NCBI GenBank assembly: GCA_035771175.1
Contig: CM069607.1
Coordinates: 20,530,001 to 20,594,000 of the forward strand
Direction: 5' to 3'
Length of the DNA: 64,000 nt
Origin: Paratinospora sagittata
Taxonomy: Eukaryota; Streptophyta; Magnoliopsida; Ranunculales; Menispermaceae
A program made the position numbers and the translations under genes. Position 1 is the stretch's first letter. Each line of letters opens with the position of its first letter. The notes under the pieces are model-generated. The model had not been told where the DNA came from. It saw only the letters and a list, made by a program, of their open reading frames with translations, and ran no database searches. Of the stretch, positions 52,281-64,000 are shown in pieces.

Positions 52281-53823
52281 TGATAAGTGGAGTTTTAGTT
52301 AGTGTTTTCCATGACAATTTATAAGATTTTTAGGTGCATTTAGTTAGTTTTTAGGTGTTTTTACATAATTAGTTCATTTAGTTATTTTAGGTTCATTTAG
52401 GTGTTTTATTGTGTTTTAGATGTTAGTTTTAGGTGTTTTCATGAAATGCATGCTTAGAGGTTTTAAGCTCATTTAGGTGTTAACTTAGGTTTTTAGATGT
52501 TTTTCTTCTTGAATACACCATGGTTGATACATGTTAATACATACATACTTGCATATAGTTGTTGATGATTTGATTAGTGTAGATCACTTATTTGTGTGTT
52601 TTGTAGGAGCCAAAGGAACTTAAAGAAGGTGCAAATGAAGCCAAAGATGAGGCCAAGATTCTGGAAAAATCAAGTGCATGAAGTGATGAAAAAGTGGAGA
52701 AAGGAGTGCACAAGAAGTGAAAAAGAATAGTTTCTGGGCGTCGTGACACCCATCGCGATGCCTAGAAGAGAAAAAAAAAGTCATATTTATCGTAGAGTCG
52801 CGAGGCCCATCGGGGACCTTGAAGAGAAAAAAAACTCGATTTTAGCATAGCGCCACGGCGCTAATGCGCATTTTGTTCCAATTTTTGGTCCTTTTTGGTC
52901 TTTTTGATAGAGGATGTATATAAGCTGATTTTAGGGTTAATTAGAGGGATCTTACATTTTACAATTGGAGAATAAATTAGAGTAGTTGAAGGAGGAGAAC
53001 TAGAGAAGAGGTTGAAAAAGGAGAGTCACAGAGAAATTCTGGAAGAAGAAGGGGGTTTTCTCACTTTTCTTCCGTTTACATTTTAATTAGATGATTTTGT
53101 CTTTCAAATTCTCTCTTGTAATCATGTCCATGAACTAATTCTATTTTCTAGAAAAGAGATGGATCCTAACTTGAATATTATGGTTTAATTTTAGATTTAG
53201 TTTATTGTCAATGAAATTTCTCTAGTTTATTCATGATTTCATATACTTAATGCTTTCGGTTTCTTGATCACATATCGAATGAAGTTAGACTTGGAAGGCT
53301 GCACTCGAGAGAGGGTTTTCTAGGTTGGAAAAACGGGATTATGACATGAAATTATTGTAGAATCGAGAGGTTTACAAAGTTTCATGAAGTTGTAGGAAAA
53401 TCACGGAGTTTAATGGGTTGTTTAGAATTTAGGTTTTATCGAGAGATCAAACATTGTTTTTAACAATACGTTCCAATTCTGCACTCGAGATAGGGAATTA
53501 GAGATGCAAGGATTTTGACTTATAGATTAGGAAATTAATTTGACAATAAGCATGTTTAAATTACATAATTGAAGGTTAGGTGAAATTGATTCTCTAGACA
53601 TTTCTCATATATTGAATTTTCTTTATATTTTCTTGCTTACATTCAAACTTTAATTTTCAGCACTTTTATTATATTGATATCATCTATTGATTGTCTAAAT
53701 AAAGTTCTAAATCTGTGAATTGGTAATTGAGAGAAAGTAATAATTCCTTGTGGATACGATAACCCACTCACCATGAGTATTATAATTTGATATTCGTACA
53801 CTTGCGAATTTAAATTTATTGCA
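52281..53823 (+). repeat. 3' LTR of element C, 1543 bp
   Basis: It runs from TGATAAGTGGAG to TTTATTGCA. From 52515 on it aligns with the 5' LTR halves at 38735-39491 and 43554-44060, and it shows the uninterrupted site of M (near 53318). The minus-strand ORF 53858-53643 crosses the LTR end and is not a gene. The base right after it (53824) is H3 sequence. Confidence 0.92.
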
Positions 53824-54876
53824 TCAGAGGGCGCTACATTACGTAAGCGTCCTACCACTTAAAAACATAAAACATATCATGAGGGCGCTACAATAATGTA
53901 AGCGTCCTACCGATTAAAAACATTTTCAATAAGACACAAAGACGCTAAAGGACAATCAAGGTCCTAAAAGTTAATAAGTTGATTCCCAAAGGTGAAGGCG
54001 TTTCTATCCAGAAAGTGTCCTGATAGATTATTCAACTTATAACTATCAGCGTCCTCAAAGAAACATTCTTTGAAGAACTTAAGAAATCTTTCAGTGAATT
54101 GATGCTGAGTCAACTTCTTGATAATTTCAGAGGTTGACTAATAAAGGAGGCCGCTACTATACAAGTAAGCTTCCTGATAAATTAGTTCAATTCAACCTTG
54201 AACGTTATCAGCGTCCTAATGAACTATCAGCGTCCTAACTTATCAAGTTCAAGAGAGCGCTGCTATTTCATTAGCGTCCTGAAAGACTTTTTGAAAACAG
54301 TTTTAGCTCGCGATAAAATATACGATAAATGCGAATAAAAACTCGGTAGATTTTAAAATAAATATATAATATTAGATCATTTGAAATACCGTAAAAACAT
54401 GCAAATTAGCAAAACATATGTATATGATTTATGCATGGTTTTGAAAAATATTTTGAGCAATAACGATTAGAGAAAGATATACCTTAAATACTTTGTGTAT
54501 TTCTCATTTCTCATAACCGTTAAATCCAACTCTTCATTATGAGATCTTCAATAAGAGCATTGTTGAGTTAAATGTCTTGAACGTTGATCGAGAGATGTAA
54601 ACATGAAGCTTGATCGAAGCGTTCGAGTGAAGTGATCTTGAATTTAGGATGTGCACGTTAAAGTCCTTTTGATTGGAACAAACTTGACCGTTGGATGTGA
54701 TCTTGAGTTCCTTGATTGAGTCGTTCCTTGGCTTTTTTGCTTTTCCTTAGGTGCTGAGATAAGTTCTTGATAAACGCACATTTAGCACCGAAAAGTACTT
54801 TGTTTGTGATCATCAAAATATACTTTATCACAGTATATTTAGGGACGAGCTAAGCGATGAACCGTATAGGTTAACA
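53824..54876 (-). repeat. H-family LTR fragment H3
   Basis: On the minus strand it starts TGTTAACCTATACGG at 54876 and continues through the stem-loop array to 53824, where element C begins. The TATA box, hairpin array and 3' end are missing. It gives the intact sequence at the site where S2 inserted in H1 (CGTCCTAACTTATCAAG near 54231). It is inserted in the integrase of G. Confidence 0.88.
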
Positions 54877-55349
54877 CTAGGTTGTATATGGTTTTAATCC
54901 ACTTACTCCTATGGATTTGTCACCTTTACCTATTAAGGAGTGTGCTTGTTTGGATGGAAAAATGAAGGCTAACATGGTGAAAAAGTTACATGAGCAAGTA
55001 CGAAATAACATTGAGAAGCAGACCGAGCAATATGCTACACAAGCCAACAAGGGGTGTAAGAAAATTGTTTTTGCACCAGGTGATTGGTTGGGCACATATG
55101 TGTAAGGAACTATTTCTAGCTCAAATGCGTTCTAAGTTGCATCCTAGAGGAGATGGCCTGTTTCAAGTGATAGCCAAGATCAATGACAATGCTTACAAAT
55201 TGGATCTCTCAGGTGAGTATAATGTTAGTGCTACTTTTAATGTAAGGACGAATCATTTTGTGGAGAGGGGGACTGATGAGAACCATGATGGAAAAAGTAC
55301 AGCTTCGAGAGATTCATTGCATCTCCACGGAGGCCCAATGACGAGCTAG
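54877..55349 (+). pseudogene. Integrase C-terminus of Ty3/gypsy element G, running into its LTR
   Basis: In shifted frames it reads VVYGFNPLTPMDLSPLP, then MVKKLHEQVRNNIEKQTEQY, GCKKIVFAPGDWLG, SKLHPRGDGLFQVIAKINDN and YKLDLSGEYNVSATFNV. This is the C-terminal integrase region of a common plant gypsy group; I do not see a chromodomain and do not assign a clade. One frameshift lies near 55100. The frame continues across the LTR start (55274) to GGPMTS. A short deletion near 55341 breaks the tail that the 5' LTR fragment at 37539 keeps open. Confidence 0.87.
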
Positions 55350-56031
55350 AGCCAAGAGGATGCGAGAAGCACTAAATGGGTTGATTGAACAAATATGGCC
55401 TTCAAGTGCAACAGATAGTGTTACTCGTGGAGATATGGGCTCGGAAAGGAATCAAAAGCTTGTGAACCTCATTCAAATATGTGAACAGCCTTTTGGTGGA
55501 ATTGGGCCACGTACATGAAGGCTATACAAATTATGGACGATTTTGGGCCATGCGTATGTTTTTTAATTATTTTAGTGTTTGGATTATTTTTATATAGAAT
55601 TAGCAATTTTAGTTTCCTATTTTGATTTTTATTGATAGTTGTCAAATCCCTTAGATTTTGTTAATTCCTATTTAGATTAGGACTATAGCTATTTCCTATT
55701 TTCTTTAAGACTTTGTTTAGCTCTGTATAAGCATGTAAACCTAAGGGGCTAGGGGAGTTACGAATTTCAATGAAATTTTGGGAGGTTTTCTTCTTTTTGA
55801 TTCTTATTGAGAACTTTGTGAACTTATCAAGAATATTCTTCTTGTGGCATTCCAAATCTGACTTATTACTCACATTCTCATCCCTTTCTTGAGTGTGGCG
55901 TCAACGTCTTTCTTTATACCTCTAGTTCGTGTCTTCCATAGACATTGGGTCAAGGTTTGAATTTTTTTTTGTTTGATTCAAAAATCTGATTTAGCTTTCC
56001 TTGACTTAAATTGTTCAAGTTTGATTGTGGG
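55274..56031 (+). repeat. 3' LTR of element G
   Basis: It starts TGATGAGAACC inside the pol frame and matches 37539-37907 for its first 350 bp. It contains a TATA-like stretch and GTGTGGCGTCAACG-like U5 sequence. The 3' end is uncertain: I place it before the TGTAATAGCCTG at 56032, but it may end near 55955. The target duplication CAACT expected from 37534-37538 was not found. Confidence 0.7.
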
Positions 56032-56484
56032 TGTAATAGCCTGAAAATTTTGAGGATATCTATTTTCCTTTTTCGCATTATTCTCTGAATTCTTTTATAG
56101 GAAATAACCAAATCACTCCTTAATTTACTCCAATCGTCCTTGCATACAAGATAAAATTTGGAAACCAAATCACCACCACAAAACCCTAACCCTAGTACAT
56201 AAATACAAAAGCTCTTCCAAACGCCACACCCATCACCACTTTCATCTCTCTCGCTCTCCCTTGTGCCAGCAACGGAAGCACGCGACGACACCAGAGAAAC
56301 GCAAGTACCCACGGTGAGCAACCTCTTCGCCTCTTCCTTTTTCCTCCTTTTTCCTTTCTCTTTTCTTTTACTATTTTGTTGCGAACAGAAACAGTCTCCA
56401 GAAAACATGCGTTGTTTTTCTTTTACTGTTTTGTTGCGTATAGAAACACAACAACAGTAGCAACGTCTTTTCGACTGATTGCTG

Positions 56485-56488
<4 letters not shown>

Positions 56489-56518
<30 letters not shown>
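56489..56518 (+). repeat. (CT)n microsatellite
   Basis: About 14 CT units within the CT-rich part of J. It produces the long RERERERE run in the minus-strand frame, which is an artefact. Confidence 0.95.
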
Positions 56519-56520
<2 letters not shown>

Positions 56521-56787
56521 CTGTTTCGCTTATGCTCTCTATATTTCACTGCATCATAGTTTATGTAATTGGAAACCAAAGCAGGTTGCACACAATGTTA
56601 TATAATTCAATATTCATTTAAGTGCCACCTCACCACTCGTCCAATATCATATTATATTACATGCTCTAAACATGCACACCGTAACCCATCTAAGCACCCA
56701 CATCATACATATGTATTATTCATTTTATATAATGAACACACCTCATCTCATATTTAACATTAGATGATATGTATTATACTATCTCAT

Positions 56788-56812
56788 TATATATATATAT
56801 ATATATATATAT
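56788..56812 (+). repeat. (AT)n microsatellite
   Basis: About 12 AT units in otherwise AT-rich sequence. Confidence 0.95.
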
Positions 56813-58179
56813 TGTTATATCTATTATGCTTTATATCATCTGTGATATAGTATACTTAAGATATTGTAGTGTCGGTATACCTATGATGGTTTATATATAA
56901 GTAATCAAGTGTAATCCTAAAGTCACGACTTACTTTTAATTATATAGACATACAATAATTTTGAAATCCGGGAGAGTAGTACAAATTACTAATTTATGTA
57001 CAATCTTTATGTGTATAGGTTGATATTGTCGAATGTCGAGAAATCTAGAAACTTTGAAATTTAGCGATTCTGGTGGGGAAGATTCTATGTCTTAAAATAT
57101 TTTATTTCGATATATAGATAGGAACATTAAATTATTTAGATTTATAGTATTATTAGATTTTTCGTGCATGCTTATCTTACATTATTATATATATTGTGAT
57201 TGTTGGCCATGATAATAATGTACGTGTATGATTTGTTGTCCCGAGTTGATGTTAGATGTGTGTAATTCATGTGTACTTTAAAAGTTTGATGACGTGACAT
57301 ATGACATGATAGTATTAGCATAATTATTATAATAAAATTTATATGTGAATGCTAATATATTTGGCATTGTGATATGATACCATGTGTTATGGGGTTTGAA
57401 TATATCATGTGAATAAAAGTTATGTATCGTACTTATGTTGCATGTGTGATACTGTAACACCCCGCAATTTTAATGAAATACATACGTTGAAGTACGCGTA
57501 TATCGAGATGTATAATACACGTATTTTATACGTATGAGCTAAATATACGCATGATAATACACGTATTTGATACGTATGAGCTAAATATACCCGTGTATGA
57601 AAATACATACTGGATTTAAGGGGTATTAGTAAATATATGGAGTATGATTTAATGAGTTAAAGATGAGAAAGTTGGTTTGTTAAATGGCATGAGGAGCATG
57701 GGATAAAAAGAATAATAAAATAAATAAAAAAAGATGCTCTTATCTCCACCGTTTGACAACAAGAGACAAAAAAAAATGAATAAAAAAAAATAAAATAAAA
57801 CCTAAGTTAAAGAAGTTGCTGGAAGGAACAAGAAGCAGAAAGAGAGAAAAGGAAGAACGGCAGAAAAGAAGAAGAAAAAAAAAGGGAAAACGCGGGATTC
57901 GCGCCAAATTCGGACTCGCGGTAAGTGATTTTCTCTCTCTTTCTTCGTGAAATTGATCTCTTAGCTAGATGTAACAATTCTAGTGGAGTAATTTTTGTTA
58001 TGGGAGCCGTTTTACGGCGTTTTCAAAAATTGGGGTTTTGACCCAACGTGAATAAAAATCCGCTAGTAAGGTAGAAAAACGCTCCCTGGACTGTCGGGAC
58101 CCCGAATATGTGGTTAGATTCAATTTGATGATTTTTGGAGACCGTTTGACAATTTTAATACAATTTACAACTTTCGGGA

Positions 58180-58315
58180 TGAATAATGAATAGTAGTGAA
58201 TAGTGAATAGTGGTGAATAGTAAATAGTGAATAGTGAATAATGAATAGTGAATAGTACTGTGAAAAGTAAATAGTACTGTGAAAAGTGAATAGTACTGTG
58301 AACAGTGATTTGAAA
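58180..58315 (+). repeat. GTGAATA-type tandem array in LTR I
   Basis: A degenerate array of GTGAATAGT and ACTGTGAAAAGT units. The minus-strand ORF here (repeated YSLFT units) is a repeat artefact. Confidence 0.9.
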
Positions 58316-59494
58316 TCATAGAGAACTGAATTCCGGACATTTCGATACTAAGATCGTGATTTTTGGATATGATTTGATATTTTTAGTAGCTACCGATATG
58401 ATAAATGATGATTCTCATGATAATCTATGGTTAATTTCAGTGTTTAAATTGAGAGCTTAAGGGCATGGATAAACGCTCTTGAGGAAGCAATATTGTTGCT
58501 CGATTTTAGAGGTTGGCTTAGAAAACTCGTGTAACCACTATGAGTATAGTTTCCTTGATTTGGTTCTTGTATGACATTGTACGTATATAAAATGTTTGAT
58601 TGTATGCATGTGATATGTATCTATAATGCATTGAGTTTTATGGATCATGCAAACTGATTTTAACACTTGGAGTTTGTAATGATGTCATTTCGTTAGGAAT
58701 TAGACCCGGATGAGGTTTTGCGAGTCCTCATTGTCAGTAGGTATGTCCTAACAAGGGTTGCGATTCTTGAAATGACTGTGAATTGGGTAATGAGAGGCTG
58801 TGGCTACCTTGTAACGGTCATACAATGTTAGACCCGCTCTCTTGCCTTGCGGAGGAGGGAGATTGTGCATTATGTTATTGAAAACTCATGCAGTTTATGA
58901 TGTTGACATGTACAATATATTCGTTGAATGATGCATGTGTTGAATAAGTGTTTGAAACGATTTTAAATGTCATATTTCTCTAAATGTATATAATTGTCAT
59001 CTCAAGAACTATATTCACTGAGCTGTTGTTTGCTCACCCCATTTCCTCCAATATTTCAGGTATTGAATCGAAGGGAAAAGAAAAAAATCCGTGAGTGATA
59101 ATCACGTGAACCTTCGTCTGGTACGTGTATGTATGCTTGGAGGAAATAGATCATATTTTTGTTATTTCGATATGTATAATTATCACACACTATATATATG
59201 TAATATCACCTAGATGGGTTGTGTGGTAATAGTATCTGATGAAAATGTGATGTGTGACTGAATGGAATGATTATAGATATTTATATTGGATTTGCTTTGT
59301 GGTATAAAAAAAAAATTCTGTACATTTTGGGAAGGTTTGTGAGAGTACGTGAAGGCTGACAGTGTATTATATATTGTATATGGGTATGTACAGTGTATAG
59401 TACGTTGTGCCGGTCATGACGTCAGCCTACGTCAGGGGTGTCGTGACAGATACAGTGACTTCATTAAATGACGTGATTAAGATAAGAATAACAC

Positions 59495-59607
59495 ATATGG
59501 GGCAGTTATTTTAAGGAATATCGCCAATGATTGTTTTGGGGCAGTTATTCTGATGAATATCGTCAATGATTATTATGGGGCAGTTATTCATTATGAATAT
59601 CGCCAAC
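59495..59607 (+). repeat. Three-copy tandem repeat in LTR I
   Basis: GGGGCAGTTATT followed by GAATATCGYCAATGATT, repeated three times at about 48-52 bp spacing with small differences. Confidence 0.88.
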
Positions 59608-60379
59608 TAAATCTTAATTTTGGGTAGTGCCACCCTGGGTTTAATTTCCTAAAGGTACGTGATTTAGACCGTGATAGAATTCTCGACTCAAACAATCAAA
59701 TGTCGCAACGATTAATGTGCGAAACTTGTTTGTAATGTTCTTGAGTATATCATGATAAAATGTTGTGAATTGTTTAGATGACCAACTGGGCTTTCAAGCT
59801 CACCCCTATTTTTCATATGTAGGTACTTAAGAGAATAAAATCGCGAGTTCGTAGCGTAGTTCAGAGTAGTAGGGGTGAGTTAATTATTTTGTTAGTATTG
59901 TGGTGGCAGGGCTGGATATTTTTATTTGATTTTTAAAAGTTTATTATTTAAACGGGTTGTATTGACAATCAAAATTTAGTGAACATTATTACGGTTAGTA
60001 AAGACCTTGTGGTTTATTTCACGTGTGAATGCCTTGGACTTGAATTTATTAATTCTACTTGATGAATATATTTAAAATGTTGTGTCCATAATGGATGGAC
60101 AAGGGCAAGTACTCTCACAATTCAATATGGAAATTTGTATAGTAGAATTATGTGGTCCTTGGCATGAAAATGAAAGGGTATTCGTTTATCTTAACCAGTA
60201 AGTTGGTTAGAAGAATACAAATTCATATTTTTTGCAAATTTTACTATCTATATAATGGTTATGGGTTAAAATAAATGGATACGATTAACATCTTGATTTT
60301 CAGTGATCTTTCTCGATAAAATTAAAATATTCATTTTTTTAGTTGAAATTTAAGTTTTGAAAATCAGGGTGTTACAAAT

Positions 60380-60391
60380 TGGTATCAGAGC
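60380..60391 (+). other. Primer-binding site of chromovirus I
   Basis: TGGTATCAGAGC, three bases after the LTR end at 60376, followed by TTAGG as in many plant gypsy elements. Confidence 0.96.
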
Positions 60392-61176
60392 TTAGGCTTC
60401 AGATCATGGGAAGTGTTACAACAAATTTTGAGAAGCTTAGTATCAGCGAGTAGGTATCAAATCTTTATGAGATTAGGGTCCAACTTGAGCTAGATAAATA
60501 TGCAAATTATAAACTTTATAACATAATATCAAGAATGAAAGTACAGTGGGTCTAACAAATTCAAAACTTTTAGGACATCGGTTAGAGACGAGAACTTGTA
60601 TCGGAACTGTTTGGTTAGAATCTAAGATCAGGATGAATCTTTTATTCTTGGTTCCAAAGCGGTATGGGACGTGGAGGAATTTAAGGGTATTTGAGGAGTC
60701 TTGAACTTGGAGACGAGCAGGCCATGTTTGGTGAATGACTAACAACTCTGGACGAGCTTGTATCGCTACGTTCAACTAGTATGGGACAACTTGGACATAG
60801 TGGGTACCTGGGAAGCCTTAGTTGGTAGGACATTTGTGCATTGTTTGGGTGTATTGAAGTTTCTTTGTGGAAGCTTATATCACCGGGCTAGAGTGGTATG
60901 GGACACTTGAATACGGAGGGTATAAGTGAAAGATTAGGAATTTCTTTATACCATTGTTGTGTGGTATGTTGTTTGTTTGTTTGCTTGTCTTGTTTACATG
61001 TATCAAAACCAAATCCTGTACCCTGTGACAATCATGGATTGACAAAATTTTATAAACCTAGAAACTGAACCAATAGGATCATTTTATTTTTGAGAATTTA
61101 GAATTCTGAATCTAGAGTCACCCTAAACGAAAATAATTATCTCATGTAGTACTAAAGATGAGTTGAGATTTTATAG
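60392..61176 (+). other. 5' leader of chromovirus I, no gene seen
   Basis: About 785 bp between PBS and the gag ATG. It contains no recognisable domain. The minus-strand ORF 60473-60775 has no support. Confidence 0.75.
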
Positions 61177-62460
61177 ATGGCTGCACCTCGAAGAAGAAAC
61201 ACAAGGTCTGTGAGTTATCTCATAAGGGACACTGAACCAGTTGTGCAGACACAACCGACACTTGAACCTCAGCCGACGGAGCAAGAACATGCAAATCTGA
61301 CAGCGAATGTTGACTCTACTAGAGCAGAGAATGTCCGTCCTACAGCAGTTCCAACCCTGGAATCGTTTTGGGACCAGAGACGATGGCAGAATTTGTGAGA
61401 CAAGTAGCGGAACAGCTGACCAGAATGAACCAGGAGCTCGAAGCACCAGGAGGCCTGAAGAAAAGGAATGGGCGGGTCAATTGAGAGACTTCCAACGTAT
61501 GCATCCTTCGAAATTTGAAGGAAAACCAGATTCAAGGGAAGCTGACAAGTGGTTCTAGGAGGTTAAGGAACACTTGGAAGTTTTTGGAGTGACTGGTCCA
61601 AGAATGGTGGCGATTGCGGCTCACCAATTCATAGGTGAGGCCAAACATTGGTGGAGAATGGTTAAAGAAAGTCCTACAGTGGACGTGAACGTTATGACCT
61701 GGACAACTTTTGAGGAGATATTTTATGATAAATTATTTCCCAAGGCGAACAGAAAAGAATTACAATCTGAATTTGTGAGGCTGACACAGAGGAACATGAC
61801 AGTGGCAGAGTATGAGGCTAAGTTTATTGAACTTTCCAGATTTGCTCACGAACTGGTAGTCAATGAACATATGAAAGCTAGTAGATTCGCAGAGGGTCTC
61901 AGAATGGAAATTAGAAAGGTGGTTGTTCCTATGAATCTGGAGACTTATAAAGAGGTAGTTGAACGAGCTTTGTTAGTAGAGAGAGAATTGAACCTGCAAG
62001 AGGCAATATGGAACAGAAACAAAAGGCCTCAAAGACAGAATTTTGATTACCAGGGTAATCACAACAAGAGGCAAAATCTGAATAACTTTGGTGGCAATGG
62101 TAATAATTGGAACAGGAACAAGTCCAACAATGGGAACCAGTGGAACAGGGTGCAGAATCACAACAACGGATCAAGATGGTCTAGTCATGATGGTGAACAA
62201 CAGATGCCGCAGAACAATATTCGTGCACCCTAACAGAATAAACATCGAGTAGTAGCCACGAGACTTTGCTTCAAATGCAACTGACCGGGTCATTTGGCAC
62301 GAAACTGCACTATACAAGGAGTTCGACAAAATTTTCGTCCGGGCAACTGGCAAAACAACAACAATGTGCAAGGAAGAAATCAAGCCAATCGTCCAAGCTA
62401 TAATCAGAATCAAATCCAAAATCAAAATCAAAATCAAGGCAGAGTCTTTGCAATGACAGA
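61177..62460 (+). pseudogene. Gag of chromovirus I
   Basis: It starts at ATG 61177 (MAAPRRRNTRSVSYLI). Frameshifts lie near 61370-61400 and 61480. A TAG at 61556-61558 falls in KWF-stop-EVKEHLEVF. The gag core is open at 61574-62233: QFIGEAKHWWRMV, WTTFEEIFYDKLFP, NMTVAEYEAKFIELSRFA. The zinc knuckle near 62270-62310 (CFKCN-stop-PGHLARNC) contains a TGA at 62282-62284. An N/Q-rich stretch follows. Confidence 0.9.
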
Positions 62461-62850
62461 AGGAAATCCTGAGCTAGAAGTTGGTGCAAACGAAGTAGTG
62501 GTAGGTACTTTCATTTTATTTCATGTTGCAGTTAAAGTCTTGTTTGATTATGGAGCATCAAGGTCTTTTATTTCTGAAAACTTAGCCGGGAAACTACAAC
62601 TTTCCACTGTACCTTTACCTGTTGTTATGAAGATTTCAACACCAGTAGGAGTAAACGTCCCAACAACTGAAAATGTAGTTGAAATCTTAGAATTAATGAT
62701 AAGTTGATTTCAACTGAATTGATACTCTTACCCATTAATGATTATGATGTGATCTTGGGTATGGATTGGTTATCTGAGTACCAAGCTCAGATCGATTGCC
62801 TTCGAAAGAAGATTACTTTGAGGTTACCTTCGAGAGAGCTGTTGAAAATC
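62461..62850 (+). pseudogene. Protease of chromovirus I
   Basis: GTFILFHVAVKVLFDYGASR and SFISENLAGKL are followed by a TGA (62705-62707) and, in another frame, LILLPINDYDVILGMDWLSE. The catalytic box reads DYGA instead of DTGA or DSGA. The domain order matches A and B. Confidence 0.88.
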
Positions 62851-64000
62851 TATGGGGATAGAAACAAAATCCCGAAGAATATCATGTCCGCACTTCTCAA
62901 ATCTGTGAATCAAAAAGAGGAATTCAAAACCCTAACAGAAGCTGAGCCTCTAAAGACCTTGAGGAATTTAGAAGAGCACTTGGTGGTTAGAGACTTCCCT
63001 GAAGTGTTTCCCGAAGAATTACCAGGATTACCTCCTAAGCGGGAAGTAGAGTTCAAGATAGAACTGTACCCTGGAACCGACCACATAGCCATGTTACCCT
63101 ACAGAATGGCCCCTGGCGAATTAATAGAACTAAGGACTCAGCTTGATGATCTTAGTGCGAAGGAATTTATCCAGCAGAGCGAATCACCCTGGGGAGCACC
63201 AGTATTGTTTGTCAAAAAGAAAGATGGGTCGATGTGACTGTGTATTGACTACAGAAAATTAAATCAAGTCATAGTCAAGAACAAGTACCCCTACCCAGAA
63301 TAGATGATTTGTTCGATCAACTGAAGGGAGCAACTTGTTTTTCCAAGATCGACCTAAGGTCCAGTTATCACCAACTTAGAATCAAAGAGTCAAACATACC
63401 GAAGACAGCATTCAGGACTAGGTATGGACACTTTGAATTAAGAGTCATGCCATTTGGACTCACTAATGCACCAACAACATTCATGGACCTAATGAATAGG
63501 ACGTTTAGGCCTCATCTAGAAAAATTTGTAGTGGTATTTGTTAATGATATTTTGGTTTATTCGAAGACCAATGAGGAACATCAGGACACCTTACAGTAGT
63601 TTTGGAAACATTGAGGCGAAATCAATTGTATGCCAAATTTGAAAAATGTGAATTTTGGATGAAGTCAGTCAAATTTTTGGGCCATGTAGTGTCATCAGAA
63701 GGGATATCCGTAGATCAAACAAAAGTTGAAGCAGTAATGAACTGGGAAAAGCCAAAATCAGTGACAAAAATTAGAAGCTTTTTGGGACTAGCTGGTTACT
63801 ATAGAAGATTTATTCTAAATTTTTTGAGACTAGCTGAGCCTATGACAAAGCTAACAAGGGAGGATGCCAAATTTAGTTGGGATGAGAAATGTGAGAATTC
63901 CTTTCAAGAGTTGAAAAGACGATTGACCACAGCCCCAATATTGATAACTCCTACAAGCGGAGTCGGTTATGTTATTTACACTGATGCTTCTAAGAATGGT
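62851..64000 (+). pseudogene. Reverse transcriptase and RNase H start of chromovirus I
   Basis: 62851-63237 reads VVRDFPEVFPEELPGLPP, MAPGELIELRTQL and [15 protein letters not shown], ending at TGA 63235-63237. A frameshift lies near 63295. 63309-63599 reads [29 protein letters not shown] and FVNDILVYS: the first Asp of the catalytic FVDD box is Asn, so RT is inactive. A frameshift near 63598 leads to [26 protein letters not shown] and, at the window end, IYTDASKNG of RNase H. Confidence 0.9.

Larger units (their letters stand above)
38735..53823 (+). mobile_element. Athila-type element C, RT-less
   Basis: It comprises a 5' LTR (38735-44060, front missing, interrupted by M), tRNA-Asp-like PBS (44067-44083), gag (44201-45833), protease (45834-46150), integrase (46150-47187), ORF3 (48085-49149), a long 3' non-coding region with solo LTR K, a polypurine tract, and a 3' LTR (52281-53823). 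RT and RNase H are absent: the sequence passes directly from protease to integrase. C lies in the former H3 LTR and within the span of G. Confidence 0.93.
56032..57452 (+). repeat. Probable gypsy LTR fragment J
   Basis: TGTAATAGCCTGAAAATTTTG is close to the common LTR start TGTAAYASCCYG, and a TATA-like CATAAATACA lies at 56198-56207, followed by a CT-rich leader. No second copy is in the window, so this is tentative; it could instead belong to the G LTR or to non-transposon DNA. Element I interrupts it at 57453. The ORFs 55950-56591 (-) and 56263-56621 (+) run through simple repeats and lack domains. Confidence 0.45.
57453..60376 (+). repeat. 5' LTR of chromovirus I, 2924 bp
   Basis: It starts TGTAACACCC and ends GGGTGTTACA, a perfect 10-bp terminal inverted repeat. 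It contains a direct repeat of about 45 bp (57505-57600), a GTGAATA-rich array (58180-58315) and three copies of a 50-bp unit (59495-59607). No gene is present. The left flank is GATAC (57448-57452). Confidence 0.92.
57453..64000 (+). mobile_element. Chromovirus I (Ty3/gypsy), 5' part
   Basis: It has a full-length 5' LTR (57453-60376), initiator-Met PBS (60380-60391), a long leader, gag, protease, RT and the start of RNase H; the rest lies beyond the window. Protein motifs resemble A and B but the sequence is clearly different, so it is another chromovirus lineage. Stops and frameshifts occur in every domain. Confidence 0.92.

Noticed and set aside
55950..56591. 213-codon minus-strand ORF with an RERERERE run and basic regions, possibly a nuclear protein
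   Set aside because: The run comes from a (CT)n microsatellite, and the remainder lies in AT-rich sequence with no recognisable domain and no exon signals I could support.

Overview
The window is a nest of plant LTR retrotransposons. I find no host gene, tRNA, rRNA or CRISPR array. The Ty3/gypsy (chromovirus and Athila-type) and Ty1/copia polyproteins, long LTRs, and primer-binding sites matching plant initiator-Met and Asp tRNAs point to a seed plant with a repeat-rich genome, probably a eudicot. I cannot name the species. Every element is dead or non-autonomous. Most open frames are pieces of decayed polyproteins.

Layout. 1-5556 (-): chromovirus A, Tekay/Del type, with a deleted 5' LTR and no PBS. 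5557-15281 (+): a close relative B, head-to-head with A, with a truncated 5' LTR, a PBS, broken gag-pol ending in a chromodomain, and a rearranged 3.5-kb 3' LTR. 15282-19403 (-): a more diverged chromovirus A2, cut by an S-family LTR at 16066-16948. 19503-19696 (+): a stray chromovirus LTR fragment. 19697-27082 (-): Athila-like element D, with a 1.44-kb tandem duplication that doubles its PBS and gag start. 27083-29323 (-): Athila-like element E (LTR, PBS, short gag), interrupted by D. 29324-31550 (-): copia element F (gag start, PBS, 5' LTR), interrupted by E.

31601-36868 (-) is a solo LTR of the F family (F2, target duplication AGGAT). It contains solo LTR H1 (32724-36183, CACGT), which contains solo LTR S2 (34800-35621, CCTCC): three nested insertions, each with an exact 5-bp target duplication. 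36869-37538 is probably pre-insertion sequence. 37539-56031 is a Ty3/gypsy element G, hollowed out. It keeps a piece of the 5' LTR (37539-37907), the integrase end (54877-55273) and the 3' LTR. Athila-type element C (38735-53823) sits inside its span. C has gag, protease, integrase and the plant ORF3, but protease runs directly into integrase and reverse transcriptase/RNase H are missing. The 5' LTR of C is split by LTR M (39492-43553), itself split by LTR H2 (40050-42774). Its 3' non-coding region carries solo LTR K (50163-51768, GTTGG). 56032-57452 is probably another LTR fragment. 57453-64000 is the 5' part of chromovirus I (LTR, PBS, gag, protease, RT, start of RNase H).

The most interesting signal is in the H, K and F LTR families. 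Between the TATA box and the LTR 3' end, each carries small hairpins whose stem sequences differ from unit to unit while staying complementary, around a conserved CCYGTAA-like loop. This looks like covariation in a structured RNA. Upstream of the TATA box, H and K also carry an array of imperfect stem-loops built on AGGACGCTTAC and GTAGCGCCCT; F instead repeats the palindrome GGAACGCGTTCC. Other notable items are the RT-less protease-integrase fusion in C, LTRs that encode the end of pol (G and S), and the inverted A/B junction at a small palindrome.
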